NCBI GenBank assembly: GCA_025201375.1
Contig: JAIWZP010000086.1
Location: 26,163 to 90,162, forward strand
Reading direction: 5' to 3'
Length of the DNA: 64,000 bases
Source of the DNA: Gongronella butleri
Taxonomy: Eukaryota > Mucoromycota > Mucoromycetes > Mucorales > Cunninghamellaceae
Of this stretch, positions 35,039 to 46,729 are shown piece after piece. Under the pieces are notes generated by a model. That model had not been told where the DNA came from. It saw nothing but the letters and a program-made list of their open reading frames with translations, and made no database searches. A program made the translations under genes and the position numbers. Each line of letters begins with the position of its first letter. The stretch's first letter is position 1.

Positions 35039-35730
35039 ATGTCTCTATTCCAGCGTACGCTCATACCCAGCACAAGACGACACATTCTGTCAGCACTGCG
35101 GCCACAGCGCCAGCCTTGGTGTGCTTCCGCAGCAGGTTTGCGCCTTTACAGCGCCAAGTTCAGCGGTGCCATCGTCAAGCCGGCATCAGCTGAGGGACTC
35201 GACATCACGGATCGTGCTGTCAAGGTAGGCAACAAGACGAATACGGTGCAATTGGCTGGAAAACAAGTCGCTTACGCCTCCTTTCCCTGTCTTTTTTTTC
35301 ATTTCCATAGCAATTGAAGCACATTGCGCAGCGAGACAACGAACCTGACCAGCTGTTGCGTGTGCTCGTGGACTCGGGCGGCTGCCACGGCTACCAAAAC
35401 AAGATGGAGCTGACCAAGACTGTCGATGAGGATGACTAGTAAGTGCTTTATCGCCTCAATTGGCGCTTCCGGGCGATAAAAGTTGCAAGCGGGAGACCGT
35501 GAACAAGCTTTGCTGACCTTGATTTCATTGCCCATAGCATCTTTGAAAAGGACGGCATCCGAGTTGTCGTGGATGGTGTGTCATTGCAATTCCTGCGCGG
35601 CTCCAATGTCGACTTTGTGGAGGAGTTGATCGGATCGACGTTCCAGGTCGTCGACAATCCCAATGCAAAGAACTCGTGCGGCTGCAACATCTCCTACGAC
35701 GTCGACCTAGACATGCTGACTCAGAATTGA
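35039..35730 (+). CDS. ISA2: Mitochondrial iron-sulfur cluster assembly protein, Isa2/ISCA2 type
   Basis: A-type Fe-S protein needed for 4Fe-4S cluster formation in the mitochondrial matrix. Three exons (35039-35224, 35311-35438, 35538-35730) give 168 residues. The N-terminus MSLFQRTLIPSTRRHILSAL is an Arg-rich amphipathic targeting sequence. The fold's metal-binding cysteines are present: Cys87 in DSGGCHGYQ and Cys152 and Cys154 in NSCGCNISY. DGVSLQFLRGSNVDF precedes the final cysteines. The assignment to Isa2 rather than Isa1 rests on the GGCHGYQ and C-terminal extension and is likely but not certain. Confidence 0.9.
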
Positions 35731-36111
35731 GACCCGACGGACGCGCATTTGTGTATTTTTTTATTTCTTTTTCTTTTTCTTTGCATCATGTAACAATAAA
35801 ATGGCATGCCACCGCGAATAAAAAGATGTGCGCTCTAAAAAGGGTGCCATCTTGTATCGTTTCTACAGAAAACAAATCACTGGTGGATCGGATGGGCCGT
35901 CGAAAACGCCAAAATCGCGTGAATTCACCGTCAAGAAAGTCGCCAGACGGTTACCCGGTAGAGACAAAAGGTTGCGCAACCGGTGCAGAATTCGCAGTCT
36001 CGTTTGCGCAGAGAGCCATCTCGTCCATCGTTCTCTTGAATTGGGAGGGGGAGGCGCGAAATCTGCCAAAAATGAGAAAAATGGCTCAGGGGAGACACGC
36101 AACTGATGTAG
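35731..36111. other. 3' flank of Isa2 and unassigned DNA
   Basis: An AATAAA lies near 35795 and another near 35817, suitable as poly(A) signals for Isa2. No gene recognised. Confidence 0.4.
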
Positions 36112-36447
36112 TCATACAATCCATTCAGATAAAAGAAAGGAAAGGAACGCACTGGCGAGTTTTTCGGATGGGCTGTTACGCGTGGAGATACCAATTGGCT
36201 CTTGGTAATGGATAACAGTCTTATTTTTTTTTTTTACCGTGAGCAATGATTGTGCCGTCGGATGATCAAATTCGCCGAGATTCAGACACGTGAAAGCGCT
36301 TAAAATGACATCGTTAGAAGTTGGCGTTGATGTGGAAGCGCTGACGCAAATATGACCCGTGTGCGAGCGTTTTTGCAACGACATTTGATTCTTTTGTGGC
36401 ATGTGCAAGCTCAAAAGCGCGACGAGCAGAACGAGCACGCTTTTCAT
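36112..36447 (-). CDS. Candidate small secreted protein
   Basis: 111 codons from an internal ATG: the N-terminus MKSVLVLLVALLSLHMPQ is a plausible signal peptide, followed by a Lys/Ser/Thr-rich region with two cysteines (HTGHICVSAS and SAFTCLNLG). The frame runs through an A tract encoding KKK and ends at 36112. Its start (MK-VLVL-) and a GH-C motif loosely resemble the 22029-22196 peptide, but the resemblance is weak. No splice sites were needed. It could be a chance ORF. Confidence 0.3.
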   Translation of the reverse strand: MKSVLVLLVALLSLHMPQKNQMSLQKRSHTGHICVSASTSTPTSNDVILSAFTCLNLGEFDHPTAQSLLTVKKKNKTVIHYQEPIGISTRNSPSEKLASAFLSFLLSEWIV

Positions 36448-38118
36448 CTGCTTAAACACACACGCAATGCGTCCCAGTGACGTGCAAGCTTGTGACCACA
36501 TGAACCGCGTCGCGGCCAAAATAGAAAAGGATCGAATTTTTATCAACTCATTGGCACAACCTTAGAGTGTCACGAAATTTCATGCCGCTACTTGGATACA
36601 AATGAAAGAAGAGGAAGCTGGCATTCATTTGAGGCCTCCCTTGTGTCTCTGAAAGCACAATTTGGGGAGCAATGCCTATTTGAAATTTGCTGAGCTGCCA
36701 CGCCGAATTTTTGCCAAAAAAAAAAAAACCTCAGATCATCCTCAAACTTGCAAGTACGGTGGACCGCCAAAGGGCATTAACAGTGAAGCAAGTATTACAA
36801 TCTTCTACCTTGTGGATTCTGAGAAAATCGTGATTTAGTTAACTGGAGGCCTTTTTTAAATTGGCTCTCCTTGGACGACAAAACGTGGATCGACATTTTC
36901 TCGGAGAGAATCCTTCAAATGTTCTTGCATGTGCATTGCGTGGTGCAATGGCTTGTACAATCTAGAGTATCGACGCGTCAAAAATCACGTTCAAAAAATG
37001 CGGTTTCGGCGCGTCGCCATTCAGGCGCAAAGCGTGTTTTTTTTTGTAATCCTCGGCATCTACGTGTGTGCGCGATCCATATGCGCGAGATATGTTCATT
37101 TCAGGTCGCTAAAAGCACGTCGTCAGCCCATGCCATTGAATTGAAAATTGGGTGATTTTGGTACTCTTTTGTGGATATTCTCGCCAACGGACATAACGAT
37201 GCTTGGTCGAGCCATAGTCATTATTGTTGCGGGTACTGCGTTGTTGCTTCCCTCCAAGTTTTGCGGTGATCTAGCTTCCTTTTTTGATTTTCGAAAATTG
37301 GCCAGGGGTTCATCCAGGGATTTTGGCCATTTTCTTATTCTGGCTACCGCTCGTCATCTAACGATCGCACTGCTGCAAGGGCGGGCTCAAAGGCTAGCCT
37401 GGTGTGACCTCTCTAGCGCGGGCGCGAAAAGCCAGCCAATAGGCGCTGAGGATGTCGCTCAACATGCCAAAAGGATGTTTTGTCTTGTTTGTGCCTTTTT
37501 ACTCGCGACTCATAATGAGGCTTCAGAATAAATTCATCTATCATTTGAGCACCCAGGAGGCTGTTAATCAATTGTCTGCCCAGAATAACTCCTGGTTTGC
37601 TGTTGCTTCTCGAGTAATTCACATCTTTTGAAATGAAAAACGAGGCTTTGGCGCTGCTGCTGTCAAAAGTCATGCCTTGAATGGTCCCATGCCAAACATG
37701 AAGCGCTTTTATCCAGCCTGGGACCACAAGGACGGAGGTCGAACCGTTGTAGAGGTACAAAAAAAAAAGGCGCCAAACCGTAAAAAGTGTCAAAAATGTG
37801 TGCGGGGGAGCAATTTCCGCCGCTTCCCTTTTTTTCGCACGCTCCCGCGTCGGTCTCATCCTTGAGGGTAGTAACTTGGCCATGGCATGCACTTTACATG
37901 AGGTTGCGCATCAAATGATATGATTTCCAATGTCCCTCTCATTTTATTTTTACTTTGGTTTCCTCATCCCGCGGGGGTTGCACACGCGATTTCCGTCGTT
38001 CCGAGAACCTTGATCATGACGCACGCCCCCCATGGCAAGATAAGGTTTTTCTCAGGCACCTCGACAAAAGATGAATTTATTTTTCTTTTTTTATTTTCAA
38101 AACGGCGATATGCATGTT
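36448..38118. other. Spacer, no gene recognised
   Basis: Two overlapping ORFs are long for this spacer: 37148-37531 (+, 127 codons, hydrophobic stretch ITMLGRAIVIIVAGTALLL) and 37413-37892 (-, 159 codons, KPGVILGRQLINSLLGAQMI near its middle). Neither has a recognisable domain and they overlap each other, so at most one is real. Confidence 0.35.
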
Positions 38119-39533
38119 TTAGTGGCCCAAGGGGTTGGGAATGTCTTCCTTGCTCAAGGTGACAATTTCCTTGATAGCCTCCTCGATGATGCGCGCGCCC
38201 TCCATGAGCTCTTCCTCGGTGATACACAAGGGTGGCGCAAGGCGGATGATGTTGTCGTGGGTTGGCTTGGCCAACAGGCCCTTGGACTTGAGCAGGAGGC
38301 ACAATTCCCACGCAGAGCGGTCGGTCTTGGTGTCATCGATCACAATGGCATTGAGCAGACCACGACCACGCACTAGTCGACAAAAGCAAAAAAAAAAAAA
38401 AAAAAAAAGTGAGAAAAAAGGCCTTTTTCGTGTTTTTTTTTTTTTTTTTTTTTTGCCACAAACCTGTTTGAAGGATGGGGCTGTCGATCTTGCGGAGGGC
38501 TTGTCTGAACTTTTCGCCGAGCTCTGCGCTCTTCTCGACAAGGTTTTCGTCCTTGATGACCTGGAGGGCGGCAATGGCGACGGCGGAGCCCAGGGGGTTG
38601 CCGCCATAAGTGGAGCCGTGCTCGCCAGGCTTGATGGTGAGCATGATATCCTTATCAGCAAGGACGGCGGACACGGGGTACACGCCACCAGACAAGGCCT
38701 TGCCCAGCAGGACCACGTCTGCGCGCACACCATCGTGTTCCGTGCACAGCATCTTGCCCGTACGCGCAAGACCAGTTTGGATCTCGTCGGCAATGAACAA
38801 CACGTTGTATTTCTTGCACAATTCGTAGCAGCGCTGGAGATAGCCCTCGTCAGGCACCATGATACTATTAGAAAAAGGGATTGATGAGCATCCATGCATG
38901 ATCCCGACTTGTCCCGTGACAAATCCCTTTTTTTTTTTTTTTTTGCCCGTTTACCCTGCTTCGCCTTGAATTGGCTCGACCAAAAAGCCAGCCACGTTGC
39001 CACTGTTTGCCTCGAGGACCTTTTCGAGGTCATCGGCGTTGTTGTAGCGGATGGTGATGCCGGTGACGGGGTCGTGGGGGCCAACGAGGGGCAAATAGGG
39101 GCCAAAGCCGGCAAAAGAGTCCGGATCGGTAGACATGGAGATCACGCCCGTGGTGCGGCCGTGGAAGTTGTTTTCACAGCTGAGGACAATCGCCTTGTTC
39201 TCGGGAATGCCCTTCTTCACATAGCCCCAGCGGCGTGCAAGCTTGATGGCGGTCTCGACGGCCTCTGCACCCGTGTTCATGGGCAACACCATGTCATAGC
39301 CAAAGTATTCAGACATGTATTGCGCGAATTCGCCAAACACATCATTGTAAAACGCACGCGACGACAGGGTCAGCTTCTGCGCCTGGTCGCACAATGCCTT
39401 GACAATCTTGGGGTGACAATGGCCCTGGTTCACCGCACTGTACGCCGACAAAAAGTCCATGTATTTGACACCCTCAGGGTCCCACACGTGCACACCTTGC
39501 GCCTTGGCAAACACCACAGGGAGGGGATGGTAG

Positions 39534-39568
<35 letters not shown>

Positions 39569-39708
39569 AAAAAAAAGGAAAAAAAGGGGGCGCCCGCGCG
39601 TCAGCAATTGCAACGTGTCGCATGTCCTCCACAACCCAATCGAGCGGCTTACTTGTGAGCACCATAGGTGTTTTCCAAATCAACGACTTGCTTGCTAGAG
39701 AGAGGCAT
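38119..39708 (-). CDS. OAT: Ornithine aminotransferase
   Basis: PLP enzyme converting ornithine and 2-oxoglutarate to glutamate semialdehyde and glutamate in arginine catabolism. Four exons (39708-39653, 39533-38955, 38864-38464, 38372-38119) give 429 residues. Visible: [39 protein letters not shown] (PLP phosphate loop), [28 protein letters not shown] with the PLP-ring Asp, and the Schiff-base lysine in [18 protein letters not shown] (about residue 267). The N-terminus [20 protein letters not shown] has no mitochondrial presequence, consistent with a cytosolic enzyme as in yeast Car2. Two introns contain extreme homopolymers: about 31 T before the exon 2 acceptor, and long T and A runs in intron 3. 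Confidence 0.96.
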
Positions 39709-40752
39709 GGTATAGGTTTTTTGCTTTTTTAGTGCAGAAAAGAAAAAAAGAAGAGGCCATTTCCTGAGGCCATCTGCCACATTATATCCTTTTTGGATTT
39801 CAAACCCAGCTAGACACGGTTTTTCTCACGGTGATGCTCACACTGATCTCCTGCCGTGCGCCCATTTTTACATTTTGATGCGCTGGGAATCATACCTTCC
39901 ATCAAATCAACATTGTCCTTTTCCAATTCATGAGTCATCATGCTCTTTGTACCTTTTTCTGTTTTTTTTATGTTGTGATCATGGTTGCTCGGGACAATGG
40001 GTATGGACACGTGCCTGTGCGTCCCATGTGTCTTGCAGAAAAAAAAAGAGGGTCTTGCTGAGCCTGCAATTCGATGACATCACCTCATTGGCACCCGTTC
40101 AACACCAATTGGCACCAGTGGTTCCCGAATTGGGGGCTCCAAGATCATGGACCCAGCAAAAAAAAAGTGAATTGCGCGGAAGCGTGTGTGTGACGCAAGC
40201 GAGTGTTGGCCTTTTTTTTCTTCTGCGCGATCTGGCGTGATGAGTGGCTCACTTTTTTTTCGTGCGACAAACCATGAAGCTGCCATTGGCGGCTGGTGCG
40301 GACGCAAAAGCAAAAAAAAAGAGCTTCTCCTTTTCATGCAGCCAAAGTGAAATAATGCCCTTTTGGGGCAATTTTTCGAAATGAAGGTAAGGCATGATCC
40401 TGGGATTGGCAAGCTCTTGAAGAAAGGGGGTCGACGGGGACACGGCCGCCATGCTCCTTTTTCTTGTGCCACCTCTGGGCAATTTACCAGAACAGGCGTT
40501 CTGGCCGGGGCCTGCGCCTCTGCACTTTTTTTTTTTTTTTTTTTTTTTGCTTTGACGAGGACGGAAACACGGCAGCAAAGCTTTGCGTGCGGGGTTTCAA
40601 GCCGCACCGCATCACCGAAAAAATAGAGAGTTGGGTTCTTGGACTTCTCACTCTCTTTTTTCCCTCTTTCTTTCTGCCTTTTCTCCCTTTTTTTTTTTTT
40701 ATTCTTGACACCTATGGTAAGGCGTAGAGCAGCCGTGAGATCCACGTGAGCC
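39709..40752. other. Divergent spacer between OAT and calmodulin
   Basis: Outward-facing start codons 1044 bases apart. Contains several T runs (for example 40527-40548). Minus-strand ORFs such as 40754-40080 are Lys/Pro-rich homopolymer shadows. No gene recognised. Confidence 0.45.
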
Positions 40753-41715
40753 ATGGTTTGGTGGGACGATGCCGTTGGATCTGCCGTGCAAAGAGTGTGG
40801 GAGCACGGGGGGACCGGGTGTGTCGGCTCTTATTTTGCCCACACTTTTGGTTGCAAAGAGCGCAAAAGGGTGCTTTTGACGCGGTCATCTCACCTGCTGC
40901 TTGTTCTAGTCGGATCAACTATCAGAAGACAAGATCTCCGAATACAGAGAAGCGTTCCAGCTGTTTGACAAGGGTAAGTGGTCATGCTGTTGCGCCACGT
41001 GAGAGCCTGTTTTCGCACTTTTACTTGATTTTTTGCTCATTGCGCTGCTTTTTACAGACGGCGATGGCACGATTACTGCCAAGGAGCTTGGCACCGTGCT
41101 CAAATCCTTTGGCATGAACCCCAATGAGGCCGAATTGCAGGATATGGTACGGCCAAAGTGATGCGAAAACGAGCAAAAATGCAAATTGGATCATTTTAAG
41201 GACGAATGAAAAGAGGCATAGTGCGCTTGGGGATGGAGGGCGTGCGTGCGCGATGGCATTGCCCGTGTGCGTTGGCGTGGGCACGTTTATTTAGCTGTTT
41301 GGGACGAAAAAGAAAATCTCATTTTGCGCTTCTCACCCCCTCTGTAGGTCAACGACGTCGACGCCGACGGCAATGGCACCATCGATTTTAACGAGTTCCT
41401 CGGCCTTGTGCAATATCTCAAGAGTGACAATGAGCTGGATGATCTGCGCGAAGCATTCAAGTATGCTTAAAAAAAAAAAAGAATGGAGGCAAACGCATCA
41501 AGAATTGAATGCTAATTTTATTTTATTTTCTTTGTAGGGTGTTTGATTCGAATGGCAATGGATATATTGACCGCGAGGAGCTACGCAAGGTGATGCAATC
41601 ATTGAATGAATCGCTGTCAGAGGAGGAATTGGATGCCATGATCCGAGAGGCGGATCTGGATGGCGACGGCCAGATCAATTGCGAGGAATTCGTGAAGATG
41701 ATGATAGGAAATTAG
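40753..41715 (+). CDS. CMD1: Calmodulin
   Basis: Calcium sensor. Five exons (40753-40755, 40910-40973, 41058-41146, 41348-41460, 41538-41715) give 148 residues. The first exon is the ATG alone, followed by a GTTTGG donor; calmodulin genes in many eukaryotes have an intron right after the start codon. Four EF-hand loops are complete: 21-32 ([12 protein letters not shown]), 57-68 ([12 protein letters not shown]), 93-104 ([12 protein letters not shown]), 129-140 ([12 protein letters not shown]); each has Asp/Asn at 1, 3, 5 and Glu at 12. The central linker [15 protein letters not shown] lacks the usual Met-rich MMARKMKDTDSEEE form and is one residue shorter, so the protein is diverged from canonical calmodulin. 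A possible 3' UTR intron starts at GTAAGA, 41728. Confidence 0.88.
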
Positions 41716-41952
41716 AAAATCTTTATGGTAAGACACGGCAGAAAACAGGAATGACGTGTGAAAACGCGCTTGCAACTTGGTGACTGACGCGCTTTTTGTC
41801 TTTTTTTTTTTCAAAAGAACCCCGTTATCATTATTAGTTTTGTACTCTCAAATATACTTATTCTATCATATTTGCTCATTTCATTTTTATTGGCGTGACG
41901 CGTTGGCGATTTAAAAATACAAAAAAGGGAACAGGGACGGAAATGGCTTTTT

Positions 41953-42920
41953 TTACAACTTGCCAAGACGCGTGCCAGCGTCAATGCGCACTGTCTCGCC
42001 ATTCATCATGGTGTTCTCAATCAGCAATGCAACCAGGGAGGCAAAGTGGCGAGGATCGCCCTACACACATACAAAAAAAAAAGGGGGGGATGTGAGCTTG
42101 AAACCCCGTGGATGTGAGCGTGTTTGGTTGCTTTTTTACCTTGCCGGTGGGGAACAAAGCGTCCTTGATTACTGCATCCTGCATCATGGCCGTCATGCTC
42201 GTGCCTTAGGAGGGAGGACAGCCAAGAGAAAAAAAAAAAAGGGTGAGTCTTGGCATATTTTGCAAACATTGAGCATGTTTATTACCAAACACACCAGGGG
42301 CAATCGAATTAACTATGTAGAAAAGGCAAAAAAAGAGGGAGGTGAGCACGTCCATCGCAAGGCATACTTCCAATGGACTTTTTACCTCGAATGCCGGCGG
42401 ATGCGAGGTCGCGGGCCATGGGCAGCGTCATGCTGGCAACACCACCCTTGGAAGCCGAGTACGCCGTCTGGCCCTTTTGACCATCTTGGAACGCAATCGA
42501 TGCCGTGTTGATGATCACACCGCGCTCGCCTAAATCGACAGAAAATATGAGAAGGGGACGAAAATCAGCCAATGGCGCGTTTTTTTCTATTTTACTATTT
42601 TTTTTTTTTTTTTTTTACCCTGTTCATCAAAGGGATCTTGGTTGACCAAGACGTTGGCCACCTGTCTGCAAACATTGAATGTGCCAATGAGGTTGACGCG
42701 AATAGTAAATTCAAAGAGGTCAAGGGACATGGTGCGCGTGGTGGTGCCACGACGCGCGGTGACGGCGGCACTCGCGACGCCGCCGCAGTTGATCACGCCC
42801 GCAAGCTTGCCAAACTTGGCCACCGTCTTTTCAATGGCGTCGGCAACAATCTGCTCCGATGTCACGTCCACCTTGCCAGGCACAAACACCTGCGAACCAA
42901 GCTCCTTGGCCAATTCTTGC

Positions 42921-42955
<35 letters not shown>

Positions 42956-43364
42956 CGTTGAGCGCATGGTCACACATGCGAGGGCCCCGCACTGAGCCTT
43001 TTGCTGGACATTCACGTGCAAAGGCTTGCAGTGTGGGGTAAAAAAAAAAAAAAAAAGGAGGTAGCCAACAAAGTCGATGTGTTGCGACTTACGCGTCTTC
43101 ATCATTCAGGTCAAACACCTAATTTTCAGCGAATAAACGAATTGAGACTCTTTCCGACCAAGCTCAAGCGTCAATTGCTTACCGAGACATTGCCACCGTT
43201 GCTAACGAGGTGACGCACAGTCGCTTGGCCGAGGCCGCTTGCACTAAGTTACGAAAAATACAGAAAAAAACGTCTATCAAAAGTCCTGTCCACCCATTGG
43301 TTGCCATTTTATTCTCTTTTTCTTACCCGCCAGTGACGATGAACGTGTTTCCTTTGATTTGCAT
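41953..43364 (-). CDS. HSD17B10: Short-chain dehydrogenase, 3-hydroxyacyl-CoA dehydrogenase type-2 (HSD17B10) like
   Basis: NAD-dependent SDR of fatty-acid and branched-chain oxidation; in animals also part of mitochondrial RNase P. Eight exons (43364-43327, 43243-43183, 43118-43093, 42920-42619, 42529-42386, 42312-42286, 42204-42140, 42060-41953) give 256 residues. Rossmann motif [15 protein letters not shown]-binding D in [12 protein letters not shown], catalytic Ser153 (NTASIAF), Tyr166 and Lys170 (TAYSASKGG), and the C-terminal [17 protein letters not shown] and [15 protein letters not shown] blocks typical of HSD10. No clear presequence; the start [13 protein letters not shown] is immediately before the fold, as in animal HSD10. 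Two exons are only 26 and 27 bases. Intron 3 ends in a run of about 33 T before the acceptor. Confidence 0.93.
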
Positions 43365-43639
43365 AGTAGTTTGGAGTGGAGGACGAGGAGGAAGAAAAAG
43401 ACGAGAAAGAAAAAAAGACAAAAAAAGTACGACAAACCTGAGAAATTTCCCAATTGGCATGACAAACGAGTTTTTGCCCTGCATCAAACTCCGGCCAGAG
43501 CAAAGCTTGGTGACAGACGACTCAATGCCCGATCGGTCCACCTGCGTCGTCCGCTCGTCCCTGTGCCGCTTTATGTTGAAAATGCGGTTTCGCGCGCGTG
43601 ATTGATCTGAACTGGTAACTTGATCCATTTGCTATTGCT

Positions 43640-44560
43640 TTAGAGCATTTCTTCCTTGTCCGTGAAGAAATAAAACTAAAACATGTAGCCATTATGATCA
43701 TATCCATTGGTCTAAATTTTAGAGCCATGTGCTCAGGCTCCTGGGGAGAAACGCGTAAAATATTACTAGCAAACACAAATATCGAGATTTCTCAAGACTG
43801 ATAGATCCGATTCGCGAAAAAAAATTGGAAGCATTGGCGCCCTGAGTCGGCTACCCATGGGACTAAATTTGGAGCCACATGGTCAGGCTCATTAGGAAAA
43901 ACATGTAAAATATTATTTTGACGCTGGGGGTTTCACTTGTAAACACGAATCTCGAGATTTCTCAAGACTGAGCGTTCCGACTCGCGAAATAAATGAATAC
44001 CATTGGAGAATTGAGTCTACCATTGACTGGTCCAAACTTAGGACAAGAGGAGCAAGTTTCTGATGAAGCGCCACTTTGATAGGCGTAAAGAGGGAAAGAT
44101 CAGCACCATTTGGTCTCGTACAGCGACAACGGCTGAGCGCCCCGACGCCTGAATTACCTCAAATGAATCAGCGGGCAAGCGCGGTAAAAGCGCTTTTGGT
44201 TTGGAGAGATCGCGTTCAGATTTCAGGGAGTTAGCCTTCATGGAGTCTATTTGGCTCTGGTTTCAGGCAAAGTTCATTTCTTCAGGACTGAGTCATCCAA
44301 TCTCGGAAAAAAACTTGACATCTTTGCTGATTTGTGGCCAGCATTCCCTACCTCCAATATAGAACACAATGGACAAGATCCGGAGGCTGCGCCCAGCCAA
44401 AGTGGGGTAAGTATTTATTCATTTTGGTAGCGTTCGCGACAACGACCCAACGCATCGACATGCGAGTCATCTCAAACGAATCAGCGGGCAAACGCCGTAA
44501 AAGCGCTTGTGTTTTGGAGAGGTCGCGTTGATAACTCGGTGAGTTGGTGTGTACATTAAT
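43640..44560. repeat. Dispersed repeat B, copy 2, internally tandem
   Basis: At least four diverged units start near 43715, 43860, 44032 and 44350, each with a CCAAA(T/C)TTAGGA/GAGC(C/A)A-type head and two with an AATCAGCGGGCAA(A/G)CGC(G/C)GTAAAAGCGCTT tail. The tail copies at 44158 and 44477 are about 320 bases apart. Matches 25220-25800 over most of its length. Non-coding. Confidence 0.78.
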
Positions 44561-45450
44561 GCTTCTGAAAACTCGTATTTTCGATTTTGTTTGGCAAACA
44601 TGATGTTGGCTCGGCTTTGCCTGGCTGTCCATACGTATTCGCAATTTGAACTCTCGCAAGCGTGAAAAAAAATCAGTCAGCATCTCAGCAAGTGCCCGAG
44701 AAAATGCAAAAACAGCATTATATTCTTTCGTTTTGGATTTTGCATGCAAATAAAGCGTTTGATCTGTTCCATTTTTCAATCTCAATGGCTATAAAACTGA
44801 CGCGTCAGCTATCATTTCTACAATGCCTGAAGACTCGCGCTACATTAAAACCCAAAGAGCGTGTTTTTCAGACTTTGCCGGGGCCCATTGCAAAAATTGA
44901 CATAAAAAGCTGTGTTCTCCGTCAGTTGTGATCGGATCGCGGTGAAACTGAGCTCACCTGAAAGAGATTCAACAGGTGCTTTTGACACATTAAAAGCTCT
45001 GTGGGTCGTCCTTCCCGTTTTCGAGAAAAATGAGTTTGAATCTTGTTCAAATGTTTAATTGGATATTGCAAGCGTGTAAATATCGTTCATCAGGTCAAGC
45101 ACTAATTGGAAAATGACGCCCGAGTGTATCTCTTTCGAATGGTATCAGTTTTATCACGATCCATTAAATACATGACGAGATGCAAGTCCTGAAGCTGTGA
45201 AAATAACCGAATTTTGGATTCATCGGCGTAATGATCCAATCGGCCTTCAGTTTTTAATTTTTTTCTGGAAAGAGAGACGCCAAATCATCCATATGGCAAA
45301 GTTTCGTGGTGCTGCAATGAGTCTTTGGTGGTGAAATGATTTTTTTTAAAATTTTAGAAAAAAAAATGGTTGGTCATCTCAAAATGCATCTGGAGGGTCT
45401 CCTGCTTTGAGAGATTCGAGCTCAGCAGATTTCTGAAATCCGTTTGGCAA
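44561..45450. repeat. Dispersed repeat A, copy 3 (diverged distal part)
   Basis: 44845-44890 (AGCGTGTTTTTCAGACTTTG) matches 61420-61445; 44930-45010 (GTGAAACTGAGCTCA... TTTGACACATTAAAAGC) matches 760-830 and 21885-21950; 45200-45240 (TTTTGGATTCATC) matches 1068-1085. This indicates that repeat A is longer than any single intact copy here. No gene. Confidence 0.65.
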
Positions 45451-46559
45451 CCTACACACTGGTGACCTGAGAGTCATCTCATTAGATGCATTGTCCCACT
45501 CTTTCTCAGCAAATCTGTAATAAAAATCGGGGGTCAATCACGCCGTTCACGAGGAAATGACAATCAAAGTCAAATATTAGAAAATCGAATTTCGCCATCA
45601 GTTTTGCTCACACATCCATGAAATCGAGTTCATCCGACAGAGAATCCAATTCTGCATCTTTTATCACTGCAAAGTGCTGTGATCTGCCTTGTCCCTTGTC
45701 CAGTATATTCAATGTGAAATTTTCATCCGCTTAAAGGTAGCGTACGGATCTCGTCCATCCACATTCCTATGCAGAGACAAAATGTTCCTGACACATCCAG
45801 ATTGTTACAATGCAAAAAAAATCACCCACAACCACTTCAATTTTGCCGACTCATCAGCAAATTTATACAAATTCGCCCAAATCTTGCATTGTCTAGAGAA
45901 TCGCCATTTTGAACCTCCATTTTTATCCCATTTCTGAAACTATAGCGTGAGAATCCTTAGCCAACCATCAGGGTTTGTGCTGCGGGAAACGGCGCGTGCA
46001 ATTTCAATATAAAATGACAGCTTTTCTCTGAAAATGAAATGCTGCTTAGTTTTATCTCTTTGCGCTGGATTCTAACCCCAAGGACAATTTTGCACGCCAG
46101 GGTCAAAATTGTGAAATTATGGTCAACTGCAACATGAGTTAGGAGCCTGGATGATCGTCATCCACTCCTTTTTTTTTTTTTAAATTAAATTTGTGCTTCT
46201 TTTGGGCATTTTGTTGCTTAAGCTGATGAGCACCACATGTGCTGCAGATATTTGGAACTTCGTCTTGTCGCATGACGTGTCGTAAAAACGATAGGGTGGT
46301 TGCTGAAGTGACTCGCCAACAAGGGCCATCACAAGAATCTACGCGGTCATTCTTGGTGCGTGTCGCAATTCGCGCCCTACTCCCTAAAATTGCTCATTTG
46401 GGCCATTTTGCGCAATGCAGGCACGTGGTGTCGCTGGAGTCAGGAGTACAAATCAACGGCTGCACAGAAAGAGGCGGTGTGTAAATTTTTCCGCTGCGCC
46501 GACACTGATCGCCGAGGCCGCGGCCATCGCCGGCCAAGGACTGGGCGGACATACGGAGC
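45451..46559. other. Spacer upstream of the NmrA cluster
   Basis: Unassigned DNA with short ORFs only. Nothing recognised except the promoter block listed next. Confidence 0.4.
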
Positions 46560-46729
46560 TGTCATCGTCGGTGAACCGGCGCTGATGCCTGTTGCCTTTT
46601 TTGGATGCATATCATTTTCTGACACCGCAGGGATATATAAAAAAACGTGATCTTGCATGAATGAAACACCTCTTTTCATCAAGCAAACACACAAACACAC
46701 ACACTTTTTCTCTCTATTTTCTCTAAAAC
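46560..46729 (+). promoter_or_regulatory. Promoter of NmrA-like gene 1, shared with gene 3
   Basis: TATATAAA at 46634-46641, about 90 bases before the start. The blocks GATGCC(T/A)(G/A)TTGCCTTTTTTGGA, CA(C)(C)GCAGGGAT and TGCATGAATGAAAC(A) recur in the same order before gene 3 (49550-49640). Gene 2 has TATAAA at 48158-48163 at the same distance but lacks the upstream block. Confidence 0.65.

Noticed and set aside
37148..37892. Overlapping 127- and 159-codon ORFs on opposite strands
   Set aside because: No recognisable motif, no splice pattern, mutual overlap; left as unassigned spacer.
38135..39658. Plus-strand ORFs of about 250 codons opposite ornithine aminotransferase
   Set aside because: Antisense shadows of the well-supported OAT exons.
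40080..40754. 224-codon minus-strand ORF between OAT and calmodulin
   Set aside because: Lys-rich runs come from A/T homopolymers; no domain, and it overlaps both divergent promoters.
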